A stretch of 64,000 nt of DNA from an uncultured Candidatus Actinomarina sp. (GTDB lineage: Bacteria; Actinomycetota; Acidimicrobiia; Actinomarinales; Actinomarinaceae): the NCBI GenBank assembly GCA_902580215.1, contig CACHJT010000004.1, forward strand, positions 43,421-107,420, given 5' to 3'. This document shows, piece after piece, positions 1 to 8,659 of the stretch (within the stretch, counting starts at the first letter, position 1; every line of letters begins with the position of its first letter). Below the pieces are notes generated by a model that saw only the letters and a program-made list of their open reading frames with translations, had not been told where the DNA came from and did no database searches. The translations under genes and the position numbers were made by a program.

Positions 1-266
1 AAGAGATACAAGAAATTAAATTAAAAAGAGATCAATTTTTAATATCATTCGCTCCAGGTGAAGTAGAAGCAAATGATATTGTAAATGCTTCAAAAGATAT
101 TTATTTACAATCAATAAGAGTTCACAAATTCCTTACAAGCAATGGTGAAATAGGGAAGGTCGCTACAGCTAAATTTCTAGACTCAATAGATTTAAATGAA
201 AACACTAAATTAATTGAATTAGACAACACACAGATAGAAGCCATTATCGAATATGTTAAGCAATAA
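1..266 (+). CDS. mihF: Integration host factor, actinobacterial type (partial, 5' end outside window)
   Basis: The reading frame is open from the window edge and stops at 264-266, giving the last 88 residues. The protein is small and basic and resembles actinobacterial IHF (mIHF): a KLKR basic stretch, an 'S-I-R-V-H-K-F-L' helix, then 'GEIGKVATAKFLDSI', which matches the helix-two-turn-helix of the family (usual form 'lPkvGkvkA.kim.el.I'), and a C-terminal 'Q.eai..y' helix. In the family this is a nucleoid-associated DNA-binding protein. It sits immediately 5' of gmk, the standard actinobacterial order; its stop touches the gmk start codon, so the two genes are cotranscribed. The identification rests on pattern and position, because overall similarity is modest. 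Confidence 0.72.
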   Translation, partial: EIQEIKLKRDQFLISFAPGEVEANDIVNASKDIYLQSIRVHKFLTSNGEIGKVATAKFLDSIDLNENTKLIELDNTQIEAIIEYVKQ

Positions 267-800
267 ATGATATATATAATTACAGGTCCCTCAGGTGTCG
301 GTAAAAATACAATTATTAATGAATTGTCTAATTATTTAGACTTTTACTTTTCAGTTTCACACACTACAAGGCCACGTAGAGAAAACGAAGTTAATGGTAA
401 AGATTATTATTTTATTACAGAGGAAGAGTTCGAAAATTTAATTAAAAATGACCAAATGATTGAATACGAGCAATATGGTGATTTTTACTACGGCACCAGT
501 AAGGAGGAACTCTTAAACAATTCCTCAATAATTATTTTAGATCTTGAAGTGAATGGAGCTACAAAACTATTAGAAGAGAATAATAATTTTAAAGGAATAT
601 TTATAGATATAGATGATTATGAACTTATAAATAGACTTAAAAATAGAGGTCATGATGCAGCTTTTATAAAAAAACGTATGAAGTTAGCTAATTTACAACG
701 AGAAAAAAAAGAGTTGTATCAATACCACGTCGACAATGAAGATATAAAAACTTCCGTTAATCAGATACTTGATATAATATATGAATTGGAGGAATCATGA
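267..800 (+). CDS. gmk: Guanylate kinase
   Basis: Phosphorylates GMP to GDP with ATP in the cytoplasm, in guanine nucleotide synthesis. The Walker A loop near residues 6-13 reads 'GPSGVGKNT', with Asn where Ser is usual. The GMP-binding segment 'SHTTRPRRENEVNGKDYYF' follows at about 30-50, with the conserved Tyr of 'YGTS' near 76. The 177 residues are slightly short for the family (about 190-210), mainly at the C-terminus. The ATG directly follows the mihF stop, and the last bases overlap rpoZ in ATGA. In this order it belongs to the long housekeeping operon that runs through ribH. Confidence 0.95.
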   Translation: MIYIITGPSGVGKNTIINELSNYLDFYFSVSHTTRPRRENEVNGKDYYFITEEEFENLIKNDQMIEYEQYGDFYYGTSKEELLNNSSIIILDLEVNGATKLLEENNNFKGIFIDIDDYELINRLKNRGHDAAFIKKRMKLANLQREKKELYQYHVDNEDIKTSVNQILDIIYELEES

Positions 801-1024
801 TAAAACCACCTATTGAAGAATTACTAAAAGAAACACCTGGTAGATTTGCATTAGTTATAACTGCTGCACGTAGAGCAAGAAATATTAACTCATACTTTAA
901 TCAACTTGGCGAAGGTATTGGTGCATACACACCACCTCAAGTACAAAGTTTAAGTAGAAAACCTCTAACTGTTGCATTTGAAGAAATAGCAGCAGGAAAG
1001 GTCGAAGTTTCAGACCAAGATTAA
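797..1024 (+). CDS. rpoZ: DNA-directed RNA polymerase omega subunit
   Basis: A 75-residue protein with the omega core: 'KPPIEELL' at the N-terminus, 'RFALVITAARRARNINSYF' near residues 17-35 and 'KPLTVAFEEIAAGK' near 55-68. In the family omega helps assemble and stabilise the beta-prime subunit of RNA polymerase. The ATG overlaps the gmk stop by 4 nt, and the stop shares an A with the coaBC start, so translation is probably coupled. The length is short but normal for an actinobacterial omega without C-terminal extensions. Confidence 0.93.
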   Translation: MIKPPIEELLKETPGRFALVITAARRARNINSYFNQLGEGIGAYTPPQVQSLSRKPLTVAFEEIAAGKVEVSDQD

Positions 1025-2136
1025 TGAAAAAGAAAATACTACTTGGATTATCAGGTAGTGTTGCATGCTCTAAAGCTGAACTGTTCGTAAAACAGAATTC
1101 AGAAACATTTGAATTTAAATTCCTCTCTACTCATAATGGATTAAATTATCTATCTGAAGAGTTTATTAGCTCTAATAATATTTACTCTGATTGGAGTGAA
1201 TTATCAGGTTCCCCACATATCGAGTTAGCTAGATGGGCTGATGAAATTATTATATATCCTGCATCAGCAAATTTAATATCAAAAATTTCATCTGGAATTG
1301 CAGATGATTTACTGACGTCAACAATATTAATGTTTTCTAAACCTATATATATATGCCCAGCAATGCACGAGGAGATGTATGTGAATTCCCAAATTCAATC
1401 TAATGTTTTAAATTTATCAAAAAATCATTATATTGTTGGCCCAAGATATGGAAACTTAGATATTGGCGATAAGGGATTAGGCAGACTTATAGAACCGGAT
1501 GAATTATTGGGAGTGCTAAATAAACAAAAAGGTAAAATCATAGTTACTTCAGGACCTACGTATGAAGAAATTGATGATGTAAAAGTTGTAACAAACAAAT
1601 CATCAGGAAAACAAGGAAAAGCATTAGCAATAGAACTAAGTGCAAGAGGTTATGAAATAATTTATATACATTCTGCCTCTATTGATCATATACCTGGATT
1701 AGATAATATATCATTTCATAGTTCTAATGATTTAAAAAATAAAATTTTAGAAAATATTAATAACACTGATGCAATATTTATGACTGCTGCTGTATCTGAT
1801 TTTACTGTAAAAAAATCCTCTGGAAAAATAAGTAGAAGCAACGGTAATATAACACTTGAATTTATACCTAACGAAGACATCATTGCTTCTATCAAAACCT
1901 CATATCCAGAAATTAAATGTATAGCATTTTCAGCACAAGTGGATGATGAATTAAATTTCAATAAAATCAATACAAAGAATGTAGATTATTTAGTAATCAA
2001 CAATATATTAAAAAATAAATTTGGAAGTGATACTAACAAAGTGTCAATAATCGATAAACAACATCTTATATTTGAATCTGAAGAATTAGATAAAAATGAA
2101 ATATCTAGAGATATCCTCAATGCATTAGAGTATTGA
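1024..2136 (+). CDS. coaBC: Bifunctional phosphopantothenoylcysteine decarboxylase / phosphopantothenate-cysteine ligase
   Basis: Makes 4'-phosphopantetheine for coenzyme A in two steps: ligation of cysteine to phosphopantothenate (CoaB), then decarboxylation (CoaC). The N-terminal FMN-binding CoaC half has 'LGLSGSVACSKA', the active-site His in 'SPHIELARWADE' and 'YPASANLISKIS..ADDLL'. The CoaB half begins near residue 175 with 'VTSGPTYEEIDDVKVVTNKS' and contains 'AAVSDF'. At 370 residues it is compact (usually about 400). The decarboxylase half has 'PAMHEEM' and 'DIGDKGLGRL' instead of the E. coli 'PAMN' and 'ACG' motifs. I recall actinobacterial CoaC domains carrying similar replacements, so I read it as functional. 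It lies between rpoZ and priA, the actinobacterial order. Confidence 0.93.
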   Translation: MKKKILLGLSGSVACSKAELFVKQNSETFEFKFLSTHNGLNYLSEEFISSNNIYSDWSELSGSPHIELARWADEIIIYPASANLISKISSGIADDLLTSTILMFSKPIYICPAMHEEMYVNSQIQSNVLNLSKNHYIVGPRYGNLDIGDKGLGRLIEPDELLGVLNKQKGKIIVTSGPTYEEIDDVKVVTNKSSGKQGKALAIELSARGYEIIYIHSASIDHIPGLDNISFHSSNDLKNKILENINNTDAIFMTAAVSDFTVKKSSGKISRSNGNITLEFIPNEDIIASIKTSYPEIKCIAFSAQVDDELNFNKINTKNVDYLVINNILKNKFGSDTNKVSIIDKQHLIFESEELDKNEISRDILNALEY

Positions 2137-2137
2137 A

Positions 2138-3481
2138 ATGTATGTTGATGTAGAGTTAATTTCGAATAATACGTATCAAAATAGTACATTTACATACCAA
2201 GTTCCAAATAAACTAAAAGATAAAATTAATGTTGGATCTATTGTTATTGTGCCATTTAGAAATAGAGACTACAAAGCAATAATTGTGTCAACTTCGAACG
2301 TATCGTTAATTAAAAATCCAAAACTATTAAAAAAATATTTAGACCTTACTCTAAATAGTAATCAAATTAAATATCTTCAACAATTAGCAATATCGTATCG
2401 ATTAAATACAGGTATTTTGTTATATAATTTTGTTGATATCTCTACTTTAAAGAAGCAAAAAGTTATAAATAAAAAACAGATAAAAAATATCGCAATAAAT
2501 GACTTCAATGATTTTGATAACAAAAAAAACAACGTGTTCTACGTCCCATCCTTAAAAATTGGTAAAGAACTTTACAATTATTTGTCTGATTACTTACATA
2601 TTGATTTTTATCAACGATATGGAGGTAAGGAGGAAATTGATTTATTCAAGAATAATAAATTAAAGAATGTTATCTTACTAAATACAAACTTTGATAAATT
2701 AATTATTGATAACAATACGAACTATTACTTTTATGATTCAAACAACGCTGCATGGAAATTACCTAAACTGAACAATTTTAATGTTGTAGAAGCAGCGTAT
2801 ATAAAAAATAATATTTTCGGCGGTAACTTTAGTTTTGTTAATTTCTTTCCAAATTTAGAGTTTCATAATGAAAAAGTTGAACTAAACAACAATTTCTCAT
2901 ATGAAATTGAATACTTCTACGGGAATAGCATTCAAGATTGTATTGATTTATACACCATTAAACATAAAGGAGAGCATAAACATTTTTATTCCAACAACAA
3001 ACTAACAGGTGTTCAACAATTAACTTTTGCTGAAAAATTAACAGAAAAAGAAGTGGAAGGGATTCTTATAGTTAATCCAACATTACTAACTAACAATATA
3101 TTAAATTCATATAAGGTAATTTATTTACTGTCTCTTTTAAATTACGCTCAACAAAATAATATCAATATTGTAGTATTCTCTACATCTGAAATCGACGTTA
3201 ATAAAGTACTCAACAGTAAAAGTATGACTAAATGGATTATAAAAGAACAAGATACAAGATTAAAATTTGGACCAAGTTTGTTAAACAAAGTATTTACCTT
3301 CAACACATCAAAAAAGATTAGCGTTGATAATAATGAATATATTCGTGGCCCTATTGAATTAAACGATGACTTTTTATATGAAATCAACATAGATTTAAAT
3401 AAAAGTTATGATTATTTAAAAATTATGAAAATGTTTAAAAATCTTAAAGATTACGAAATAAGTAGAGCAAGGTTTATTTAA
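2138..3481 (+). CDS. priA: PriA-like primosomal protein, strongly reduced, no helicase motifs
   Basis: Recognised from position (coaBC-priA-def-fmt) and from the N-terminal PriA DNA-binding fold: 'VDVELISNNTYQNSTFTYQV' and 'GSIVIVPFRNRDYKAIIV' in the first 50 residues. The remainder has no Walker A, no DEXH box and no cysteine pairs for the PriA zinc-binding region; the only clear Cys is in 'SIQDCIDLY'. Actinobacterial PriA proteins are known to lack detectable helicase domains, but they are usually about 600-700 residues and this one has 447. It may still act as a structural DNA-binding factor in replication restart. Function is inferred from homology and synteny only. Confidence 0.7.
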   Translation: MYVDVELISNNTYQNSTFTYQVPNKLKDKINVGSIVIVPFRNRDYKAIIVSTSNVSLIKNPKLLKKYLDLTLNSNQIKYLQQLAISYRLNTGILLYNFVDISTLKKQKVINKKQIKNIAINDFNDFDNKKNNVFYVPSLKIGKELYNYLSDYLHIDFYQRYGGKEEIDLFKNNKLKNVILLNTNFDKLIIDNNTNYYFYDSNNAAWKLPKLNNFNVVEAAYIKNNIFGGNFSFVNFFPNLEFHNEKVELNNNFSYEIEYFYGNSIQDCIDLYTIKHKGEHKHFYSNNKLTGVQQLTFAEKLTEKEVEGILIVNPTLLTNNILNSYKVIYLLSLLNYAQQNNINIVVFSTSEIDVNKVLNSKSMTKWIIKEQDTRLKFGPSLLNKVFTFNTSKKISVDNNEYIRGPIELNDDFLYEINIDLNKSYDYLKIMKMFKNLKDYEISRARFI

Positions 3482-3975
3482 TGTCTGAAATAGTGGTATT
3501 TGGACACCCATCATTAACAACAAAATCTGTAAATGTTGAAAATATTGATGACTACATTATTTCGCTAACAAAAAAAATGATTCAGATAATGTATGACGCA
3601 CCAGGCGTAGGTTTAGCAGCCCCACAAATAGGAATTAATAAAAATATTTTTGTATTTGATGCTGGTGATGGTCCTAAAGTAGCAATCAATCCAAAACTTG
3701 AAGATTTACAGGGGAGTGTTGTCTTTATGGAAGGTTGTTTATCTTTACCAGGTTATTACTGGGATATTGAAAGATATGAATATGCGAAACTGACATGTTT
3801 AAATCAAAATGGTGAAGAAGTAACTTATGAAGGTGAAGATTTACTGGGTAGAGTACTGCAGCATGAATATGATCATCTACAAGGCCAATTATTGCTAAAA
3901 CAACTAAAAAGAAAAGTAAGAAAAGAAGCATTAAAAGAAATCTCTATAAAAGGTTTTCCAGGTGACAAAATATAA
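3481..3975 (+). CDS. def: Peptide deformylase
   Basis: Removes the N-formyl group from nascent proteins. All three signature motifs are present: 'GVGLAAPQIG' near residues 43-52, 'EGCLSLP' near 84-90 (Cys is a metal ligand) and 'LQHEYDHLQG' near 126-135 (HEXXH: two His ligands plus the catalytic Glu). The 164 residues are normal for the family. The ATG shares its A with the priA stop. It directly precedes fmt, so the formylation and deformylation steps of translation sit together. Confidence 0.97.
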   Translation: MSEIVVFGHPSLTTKSVNVENIDDYIISLTKKMIQIMYDAPGVGLAAPQIGINKNIFVFDAGDGPKVAINPKLEDLQGSVVFMEGCLSLPGYYWDIERYEYAKLTCLNQNGEEVTYEGEDLLGRVLQHEYDHLQGQLLLKQLKRKVRKEALKEISIKGFPGDKI

Positions 3976-4777
3976 ATATTTTTTTGGTTCAGATTTTAGG
4001 AGCATTCCTTATCTAACTACTATCAATAACTCTGAAGAAGCTATTACTGTAGTAACAACTAAGCCTGTTAGGAGTGGACGAGGAAAAAAACTTGTTGTAA
4101 ATCCTGTAGAAGAGTTTTGTAAATCAAACAATATTGAATTTAAATACTTTTCACAAGATGCGGTCTATAGCAATATGGATATAGGTATAAGTGCAAGTTT
4201 CGCAAAAATATTTTCTACAAAATTTCTTAAATCAAACAATAGTATATTTAATATACATTTAAGTTTGTTGCCTGAACTAAGAGGTCCTTCACCAGTTGAA
4301 ACAGCTATATTAAATAATTACACTACAACGGGATTTACTGTTTTTCATATTGATGAAGAAATAGACACTGGGAGAATTATATTTCAAAAATCTGTATCTA
4401 TATCGGATGACGATTATGCATCAAATATATATGAAAAGTTATCAAAATGTTTTAATGATAATTATAAAGAAATAGACTTTCTAACCACAGGACAAGAACA
4501 GCCTCAAAATAGTTCTAAAACATCTAAATTTTCAAAAAGCGATTTCAATATAAGTGAAGATTCTCTTTTAAAAGCTAAAACAAAAATCAGAGCATTTAAC
4601 ATAATGGGCCCATCTTTTACTTCGCATAAAAATAAGATTCTGAAGATCCATAGTTATACAGAAGAGAGTAATTCAGAAGGTATAATGTATAAAGAAGGTG
4701 TTCTATATCCAGAATATGTAACTCCTGAGGGAAAAAATAAAATGTTATTTCCTGATTATTTAAGAGGCTTAAAATGA
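3962..4777 (+). CDS. fmt: Methionyl-tRNA formyltransferase
   Basis: Formylates initiator Met-tRNA using 10-formyltetrahydrofolate. The catalytic core is seen in 'FNIHLSLLPELRGPSPVETA' near residues 95-114 (the Asn-x-His pair) and 'FHIDEEIDTGRIIF' near 128-141 (the catalytic Asp in 'IDTG'). The family N-terminus is recognisable as 'YFFGSDFRSIPYL'. At 271 residues it is shorter than usual (about 310), with a reduced C-terminal tRNA-binding domain. The GTG start lies 14 nt inside def, and the end overlaps rpe in ATGA. Confidence 0.93.
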   Translation: MTKYKYFFGSDFRSIPYLTTINNSEEAITVVTTKPVRSGRGKKLVVNPVEEFCKSNNIEFKYFSQDAVYSNMDIGISASFAKIFSTKFLKSNNSIFNIHLSLLPELRGPSPVETAILNNYTTTGFTVFHIDEEIDTGRIIFQKSVSISDDDYASNIYEKLSKCFNDNYKEIDFLTTGQEQPQNSSKTSKFSKSDFNISEDSLLKAKTKIRAFNIMGPSFTSHKNKILKIHSYTEESNSEGIMYKEGVLYPEYVTPEGKNKMLFPDYLRGLK

Positions 4778-5361
4778 AAATTTCAGCAAGTATTCAGGCG
4801 GCTAATCAATTAGATCTTTTGAATCACATAGATAGCAATAATATAAAATTTGACCAGTTACATATTGATATTACCGATGGACATTTTGCCGAGAATATAA
4901 GCATGTCATTTAAAGTCATTGAGATGCTTAAAAACAATACAGATTATTATTTAGATGTTCATTTAATGATTAATGACAATCTAAAATATGGAGAAATAGC
5001 ATTCGACTGTGGTGCAGATTTAGTAACAGTTCATAAAGAGTCAACAGAGTTAAAAGACTTTATTAAGCTTTCTGAATTTAATAAAAATATTGGTATAGGT
5101 CTTTTACCGGGTACATCAAATTCAGAACTTGATGAATATTTACAATATGCACACTCTGTGTTGTTATTAGGTGTGAATCCTGGGTTTTCTAATCAAAGTC
5201 AGGCTATTGATTTACCTAGAAAAGTTAATGACTTTAATACAAGTTTTCCTAATTATTCTGGTGAAGTCATTGTGGATGGTGGTGTTAAAAACGAAGATTT
5301 AAAAGTATTTGAAAAAATTGGTGTTGATGTAGTAGTACAAGGTGGTGCAATTTTTGGATAA
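4774..5361 (+). CDS. rpe: Ribulose-phosphate 3-epimerase
   Basis: Interconverts ribulose 5-phosphate and xylulose 5-phosphate, which connects to the ribulose-5-phosphate substrate used by RibB in the same operon. The TIM-barrel motifs are present: 'QLHIDITDGHFAEN' (metal-binding His and catalytic Asp), 'YYLDVHLMI', 'LLLGVNPGFSNQ' and 'VDGGVKNEDL' (second catalytic Asp). At 195 residues it is short (about 215-230 is usual), ending right after the phosphate-binding 'GGAIFG'. The start is the ATG overlapping the fmt stop by 4 nt. Confidence 0.92.
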   Translation: MKISASIQAANQLDLLNHIDSNNIKFDQLHIDITDGHFAENISMSFKVIEMLKNNTDYYLDVHLMINDNLKYGEIAFDCGADLVTVHKESTELKDFIKLSEFNKNIGIGLLPGTSNSELDEYLQYAHSVLLLGVNPGFSNQSQAIDLPRKVNDFNTSFPNYSGEVIVDGGVKNEDLKVFEKIGVDVVVQGGAIFG

Positions 5362-6388
5362 TCCTCTGTCATATTTAAACTATTCAAAATTTATGCAGGA
5401 AGCAATAATTGCAGCATTAAACACAAAAGCATTTCCAAATCCGAAAGTTGCTGCTGTTCTTACTGACAACAAAGGAAATATAAAGTCTACGGGTGTTCAT
5501 CATGGTCCAGGCACAAATCATGCTGAAATAGATTTATTAAACAAAACTACTATTGATGCGGAGGATGTATTATACGTCACTCTTGAACCATGTTTTCATG
5601 CTGATAGTTCGCCTTCGTGTGCAGTTGAATTACTCAATACATCATTAAAAAATATTGTTATAGGCGATAAAGATGTTGATCCACGAACTAATGGAAAAAG
5701 TATTGAACTATTTAAAAATAATGGTCTTAATATTCAATTTGAATACAATGCAAATAATTTAATTAATCCTCACTACTTAAACCAAAAAATAAATAAGAAT
5801 TCAAACACAATAATTGGAAAAATTGCAAGTTCACAAAATAATTATATCTACAATGATCAAACAGAAGATAAATATATATCTAATGATATATCGTTAGCTC
5901 TTACACACATACTACGTGCGAGTGTTGATGGGATAGCAATAGGGAAAAATACACTTTTAATTGACAGTCCAAAACTTGATGTAAGAAATGTAAATATTAA
6001 AGATAGCAATCCAATAAAAATCGTTTTTTGGGGAGCTGATCCAAATATTGACTCACACATAACAAAACATTCAGACATCTATTTTTTAACATCTTTTTCA
6101 CATAAGGCAGATAATGTTATTCCAATAATTGATGTGAATTTTGATTTGAATAAGTTATTTAAAAATTTAAAAATCAATTCATTGTTAATTGAAGGTGGTA
6201 ACTACATACACAAATACTTCACAGCTAATGCAATATATGATAAGTTTTATTGGTTTAAAAGTACAGACAATATACATAGTGGAGTTAAATTGAGCGATGA
6301 AGTTATTGAGTCATTAAAAAATAGATATAAACCAATTAATAAATTTCTTCTTAAAGATAATCAATTAACAACATATACTTGTATGTAA
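5342..6388 (+). CDS. ribD: Riboflavin biosynthesis deaminase/reductase
   Basis: Carries out deamination of the pyrimidinone intermediate and reduction of its ribosyl side chain. The N-terminal zinc deaminase domain has 'NHAEIDLL' (His ligand and catalytic Glu) and 'EPCFHADSSPSC' (two Cys ligands). The C-terminal reductase domain shows 'RASVDGIAIGKNTLLIDSPK' and 'SLLIEGGNYIH'. The start is uncertain: GTG at 5342 or 5345 and TTG at 5357 lie inside rpe, and an ATG at 5393 begins 'MQEAIIAALN', close to where related proteins begin. The stop shares an A with the ribE ATG. Length and domain order are normal. Confidence 0.93.
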   Translation: MVQFLDNPLSYLNYSKFMQEAIIAALNTKAFPNPKVAAVLTDNKGNIKSTGVHHGPGTNHAEIDLLNKTTIDAEDVLYVTLEPCFHADSSPSCAVELLNTSLKNIVIGDKDVDPRTNGKSIELFKNNGLNIQFEYNANNLINPHYLNQKINKNSNTIIGKIASSQNNYIYNDQTEDKYISNDISLALTHILRASVDGIAIGKNTLLIDSPKLDVRNVNIKDSNPIKIVFWGADPNIDSHITKHSDIYFLTSFSHKADNVIPIIDVNFDLNKLFKNLKINSLLIEGGNYIHKYFTANAIYDKFYWFKSTDNIHSGVKLSDEVIESLKNRYKPINKFLLKDNQLTTYTCM

Positions 6389-6963
6389 TGTTTACTGGGA
6401 TTATTAACGATATAGGTACAGTTGTAGATCTAAATGAAGATATTTTAACTGTTAGTTTTAATAACAACATTTACACAAATTTAGATCCAGGTACAAGCAT
6501 TGCAATTGACGGGTGCTGCTTGACTCTGAAAGAATATAGTGATGGAAATTTAGTTTTTCAAGTGTCAAATGAAACATTTACCAGAACAGCTTTGAACAAT
6601 AATCATTGTGGATTTGTTAATTTAGAGCTTCCAGCAACACTAGATAGTTTTTTAAGCGGTCATATAGTCCAGGGACATGTAGATTCAACAATAAATATTC
6701 ATGAAATTAATGAACTTGAAAATAATATGTGGAACTTCAAATTTAAAGATGCAAGTAGTAAATATATTGTTGATAAAGGATCCATAACGATTAATGGTAT
6801 TTCATTGACTATAGTTAACCCTGTCAAAGATATGTTTGAAGTTGCTGTAATAGATGAAACATATAATAGAACAAACTTAAAGTATTTAAATATTGGTAGT
6901 GCAGTTAACGTTGAATACGACATAATAATAAAATATTTAGAGAAAATTAATCATGATAACTGA
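6388..6963 (+). CDS. ribE: Riboflavin synthase alpha chain
   Basis: Dismutates two 6,7-dimethyl-8-ribityllumazine molecules to riboflavin. The start is set at the ATG of 6388 because family members begin 'MFTGI'; an in-frame TTG nine bases upstream would add three residues. The internal duplication of the lumazine-binding domain is visible: 'IAIDGCCLTL' in the first half and 'ITINGISLTI' in the second, with 'GHIVQGHVD' between them. 191 residues is typical. The TAATG junction with ribD and the 11-nt overlap with ribBA indicate coupled translation. Confidence 0.96.
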   Translation: MFTGIINDIGTVVDLNEDILTVSFNNNIYTNLDPGTSIAIDGCCLTLKEYSDGNLVFQVSNETFTRTALNNNHCGFVNLELPATLDSFLSGHIVQGHVDSTINIHEINELENNMWNFKFKDASSKYIVDKGSITINGISLTIVNPVKDMFEVAVIDETYNRTNLKYLNIGSAVNVEYDIIIKYLEKINHDN

Positions 6964-8155
6964 TATAAAAAATATTATTAAATCATTTAAAGATGGCGAG
7001 ATGATCATCCTTGTTGATGATGAAGATAGAGAAAATGAAGGTGATTTAATAATTTCAGCTGAACATTTAACTGCTGAACATATAAATTTTATGATTACAT
7101 TTGGTAAGGGTTTAGTTTGTGCGCCAATATCATCCAAAATTGCTAAAAAATTAGAACTGCCATTAATGCAAGGTGTAAATAATGAAATGCAGACTGCATA
7201 TACTGCTTCAGTGGATTTAAAAGGTAACGGAGTAACAACTGGAATATCAGCTGATGATCGTCATAAAACTATAAAAGGTTTACTAAATGAAAACTCTACA
7301 AGAGACGACTTTAATGTTCCAGGACACATTTTTCCTTTACAAGCAATGGATGGTGGAGTATTAAGGCGTGCTGGACACACAGAAGCCGCAATAGACCTTT
7401 GTAAACTTTCGGGACACAAAGAAGTTGCTGTTATTTGTGAAATAATAAATAAAGATGGTTCTATGGCAAGAATGAATGATCTAATTGAGTTTTCAAAAGT
7501 TCACAATATTAAAATTGGTACAATCAAAGATCTTATTCAACACAGATTAGATAGTTCAAACCCTGTTGAATTTGTATCTAAATCAAAAATCCCTACTCAT
7601 TATGGTGAATTTACAGGTCATGTCTATAAAGATACTGTAGACAATACTGAACATATTGCATTAACATTTGGAGATTATCTCGATAGCGAAGACACAATGG
7701 TTAGAGTTCATTCAGAGTGTTTAACTGGAGATACTTTATTTTCTTCAAAATGTGATTGTGGTTCTCAGCTATCTAACGCTTTAAACACAATTTCAAAAAA
7801 TGGAAGTGGCGTTCTCTTGTACATGAGAGGTCACGAAGGAAGAGGTATTGGATTAGGCAACAAAATAAAAGCATACTCACTTCAAGATGAGGGGGATGAT
7901 ACTGTAGATGCAAATCTTAAACTTGGTTTCAAAAACGATCAGCGAGATTATGGAACCGGTGCATTAATATTAAGATCACTTGGAATTGAGAAAATGAACT
8001 TATTAACTAACAATCCATCTAAGAGAGCTGGACTTGAAGGTTATGGCTTAAGTATTACAAAAAGAACGCCGTTACTTGGGCAAACAACACCAGAAAATGA
8101 AAAATATCTTGAAACTAAAGAATCAAAAATGGGACACGTATTCAATGAAGAATAA
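6953..8155 (+). CDS. ribBA: Bifunctional 3,4-dihydroxy-2-butanone-4-phosphate synthase / GTP cyclohydrolase II
   Basis: Makes both riboflavin precursors. The N-terminal RibB domain has 'LVDDEDRENEGDLI', 'TTGISADDRH' and 'PGHIFPLQAMDGGVLRRAGH'. The C-terminal RibA domain has 'RVHSECLTGDTLFSSKCDCG', with three Cys for zinc, then 'YMRGHEGRGIGL' and 'DYGTGALILRSLGI'. The 400 residues and domain order are standard for the fused enzyme. The ATG is inside the end of ribE, and the last bases overlap the ribH start. Confidence 0.97.
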   Translation: MITDIKNIIKSFKDGEMIILVDDEDRENEGDLIISAEHLTAEHINFMITFGKGLVCAPISSKIAKKLELPLMQGVNNEMQTAYTASVDLKGNGVTTGISADDRHKTIKGLLNENSTRDDFNVPGHIFPLQAMDGGVLRRAGHTEAAIDLCKLSGHKEVAVICEIINKDGSMARMNDLIEFSKVHNIKIGTIKDLIQHRLDSSNPVEFVSKSKIPTHYGEFTGHVYKDTVDNTEHIALTFGDYLDSEDTMVRVHSECLTGDTLFSSKCDCGSQLSNALNTISKNGSGVLLYMRGHEGRGIGLGNKIKAYSLQDEGDDTVDANLKLGFKNDQRDYGTGALILRSLGIEKMNLLTNNPSKRAGLEGYGLSITKRTPLLGQTTPENEKYLETKESKMGHVFNEE

Positions 8156-8546
8156 GGTAGCCATAGTTGCAGCAAATTATTACGAAAATATAACTAATGA
8201 TTTAGTTGATGGTGTTAAAAATAATCTTAATGTAAGTTTTGATACGAATACATATTTTGTAGATGGCGCATGGGAAATAATCTATAAAATAAACGATCTC
8301 TCACTCAATGACTCTATAGATAAATTTGTCGCTATTGGTGTAATTATAAAAGGTGACACAGACCACTATGAATATATCTCAAAAGGTGTGGTTGATGGAT
8401 TAATTAATCTAACTATTAAAAATAATATTTATATTGCAAACTGTGTGTTAAATGTATTAAACATTGATCAAGCAATAGCCAGAACTAAAGGTGATAAAAA
8501 TAAAGGGATTGAAGCTGCTTCAGCTTTAAATAATCTTTTTGTATAA
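8145..8546 (+). CDS. ribH: 6,7-dimethyl-8-ribityllumazine synthase
   Basis: Condenses the products of the RibD/RibA and RibB branches into the lumazine used by RibE. Motifs: 'VAIVAANYYENIT' at the N-terminus, 'VDGAWEI', 'AIGVIIKGDTDHYEYIS' (with the active-site His) and 'NKGIEAASALNNL' at the C-terminus. The start is set at the ATG of 8145, giving 133 residues; the frame is open farther upstream to 8076, but that would add 23 residues read inside ribBA and unlike the family. It is the last gene of the long operon. No terminator-like hairpin is seen right after it; the next promoter follows within 20 nt. Confidence 0.94.
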   Translation: MKNKVAIVAANYYENITNDLVDGVKNNLNVSFDTNTYFVDGAWEIIYKINDLSLNDSIDKFVAIGVIIKGDTDHYEYISKGVVDGLINLTIKNNIYIANCVLNVLNIDQAIARTKGDKNKGIEAASALNNLFV

Positions 8547-8563
8547 ATAAATTAATAATTAGC

Positions 8564-8569
8564 TATAAT
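8564..8569 (+). promoter_or_regulatory. Probable -10 box of the infC operon
   Basis: A perfect TATAAT lies 17 nt after the ribH stop and about 90 nt before the predicted infC start. No good -35 is seen at the usual distance; TTGTAT near 8539 is weak and too far upstream. Transcription would begin near 8576 and make an 80-90 nt leader containing the hairpin at 8619-8643. This differs from most promoters in the window, which sit a few bases from the start codon. Confidence 0.5.
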
Positions 8570-8618
8570 TATCTCAAGCGAACAATGTTCCACCCACTGT
8601 GAACAATAGTGAGGTTGT

Positions 8619-8643
8619 AAAACAGCTTCGTGCTGTTTTTTTT
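8619..8643 (+). terminator. Intrinsic-terminator-like hairpin in the infC leader (attenuator candidate)
   Basis: An 8-bp perfect stem (AAAACAGC / GCTGTTTT) with a 5-nt TTCGT loop runs straight into a T tract ending at 8643, just before the Shine-Dalgarno and start of infC. Upstream, 'TGTTC' (8586-8590) can pair with 'GAACA' (8601-8605), and 'CCCACT' can pair with 'AGTG.GG', which could form a competing fold. It may terminate transcription from the ribH operon, attenuate the infC operon, or both. The regulatory role is inferred from the layout. Confidence 0.6.
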
Positions 8644-8659
8644 ATTGGAAGGAGTAAAT

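Noticed and set aside
1024..1600. Loss of the E. coli CoaC active-site Asn and Cys (PAMH, DIG)
   Set aside because: I recall the same type of replacements in actinobacterial CoaBC, and the rest of the domain is intact, so this looks lineage-typical.
5300..8560. FMN riboswitch for the riboflavin genes
   Set aside because: The rib genes overlap each other and rpe, and no leader or conserved FMN-aptamer sequence is present.
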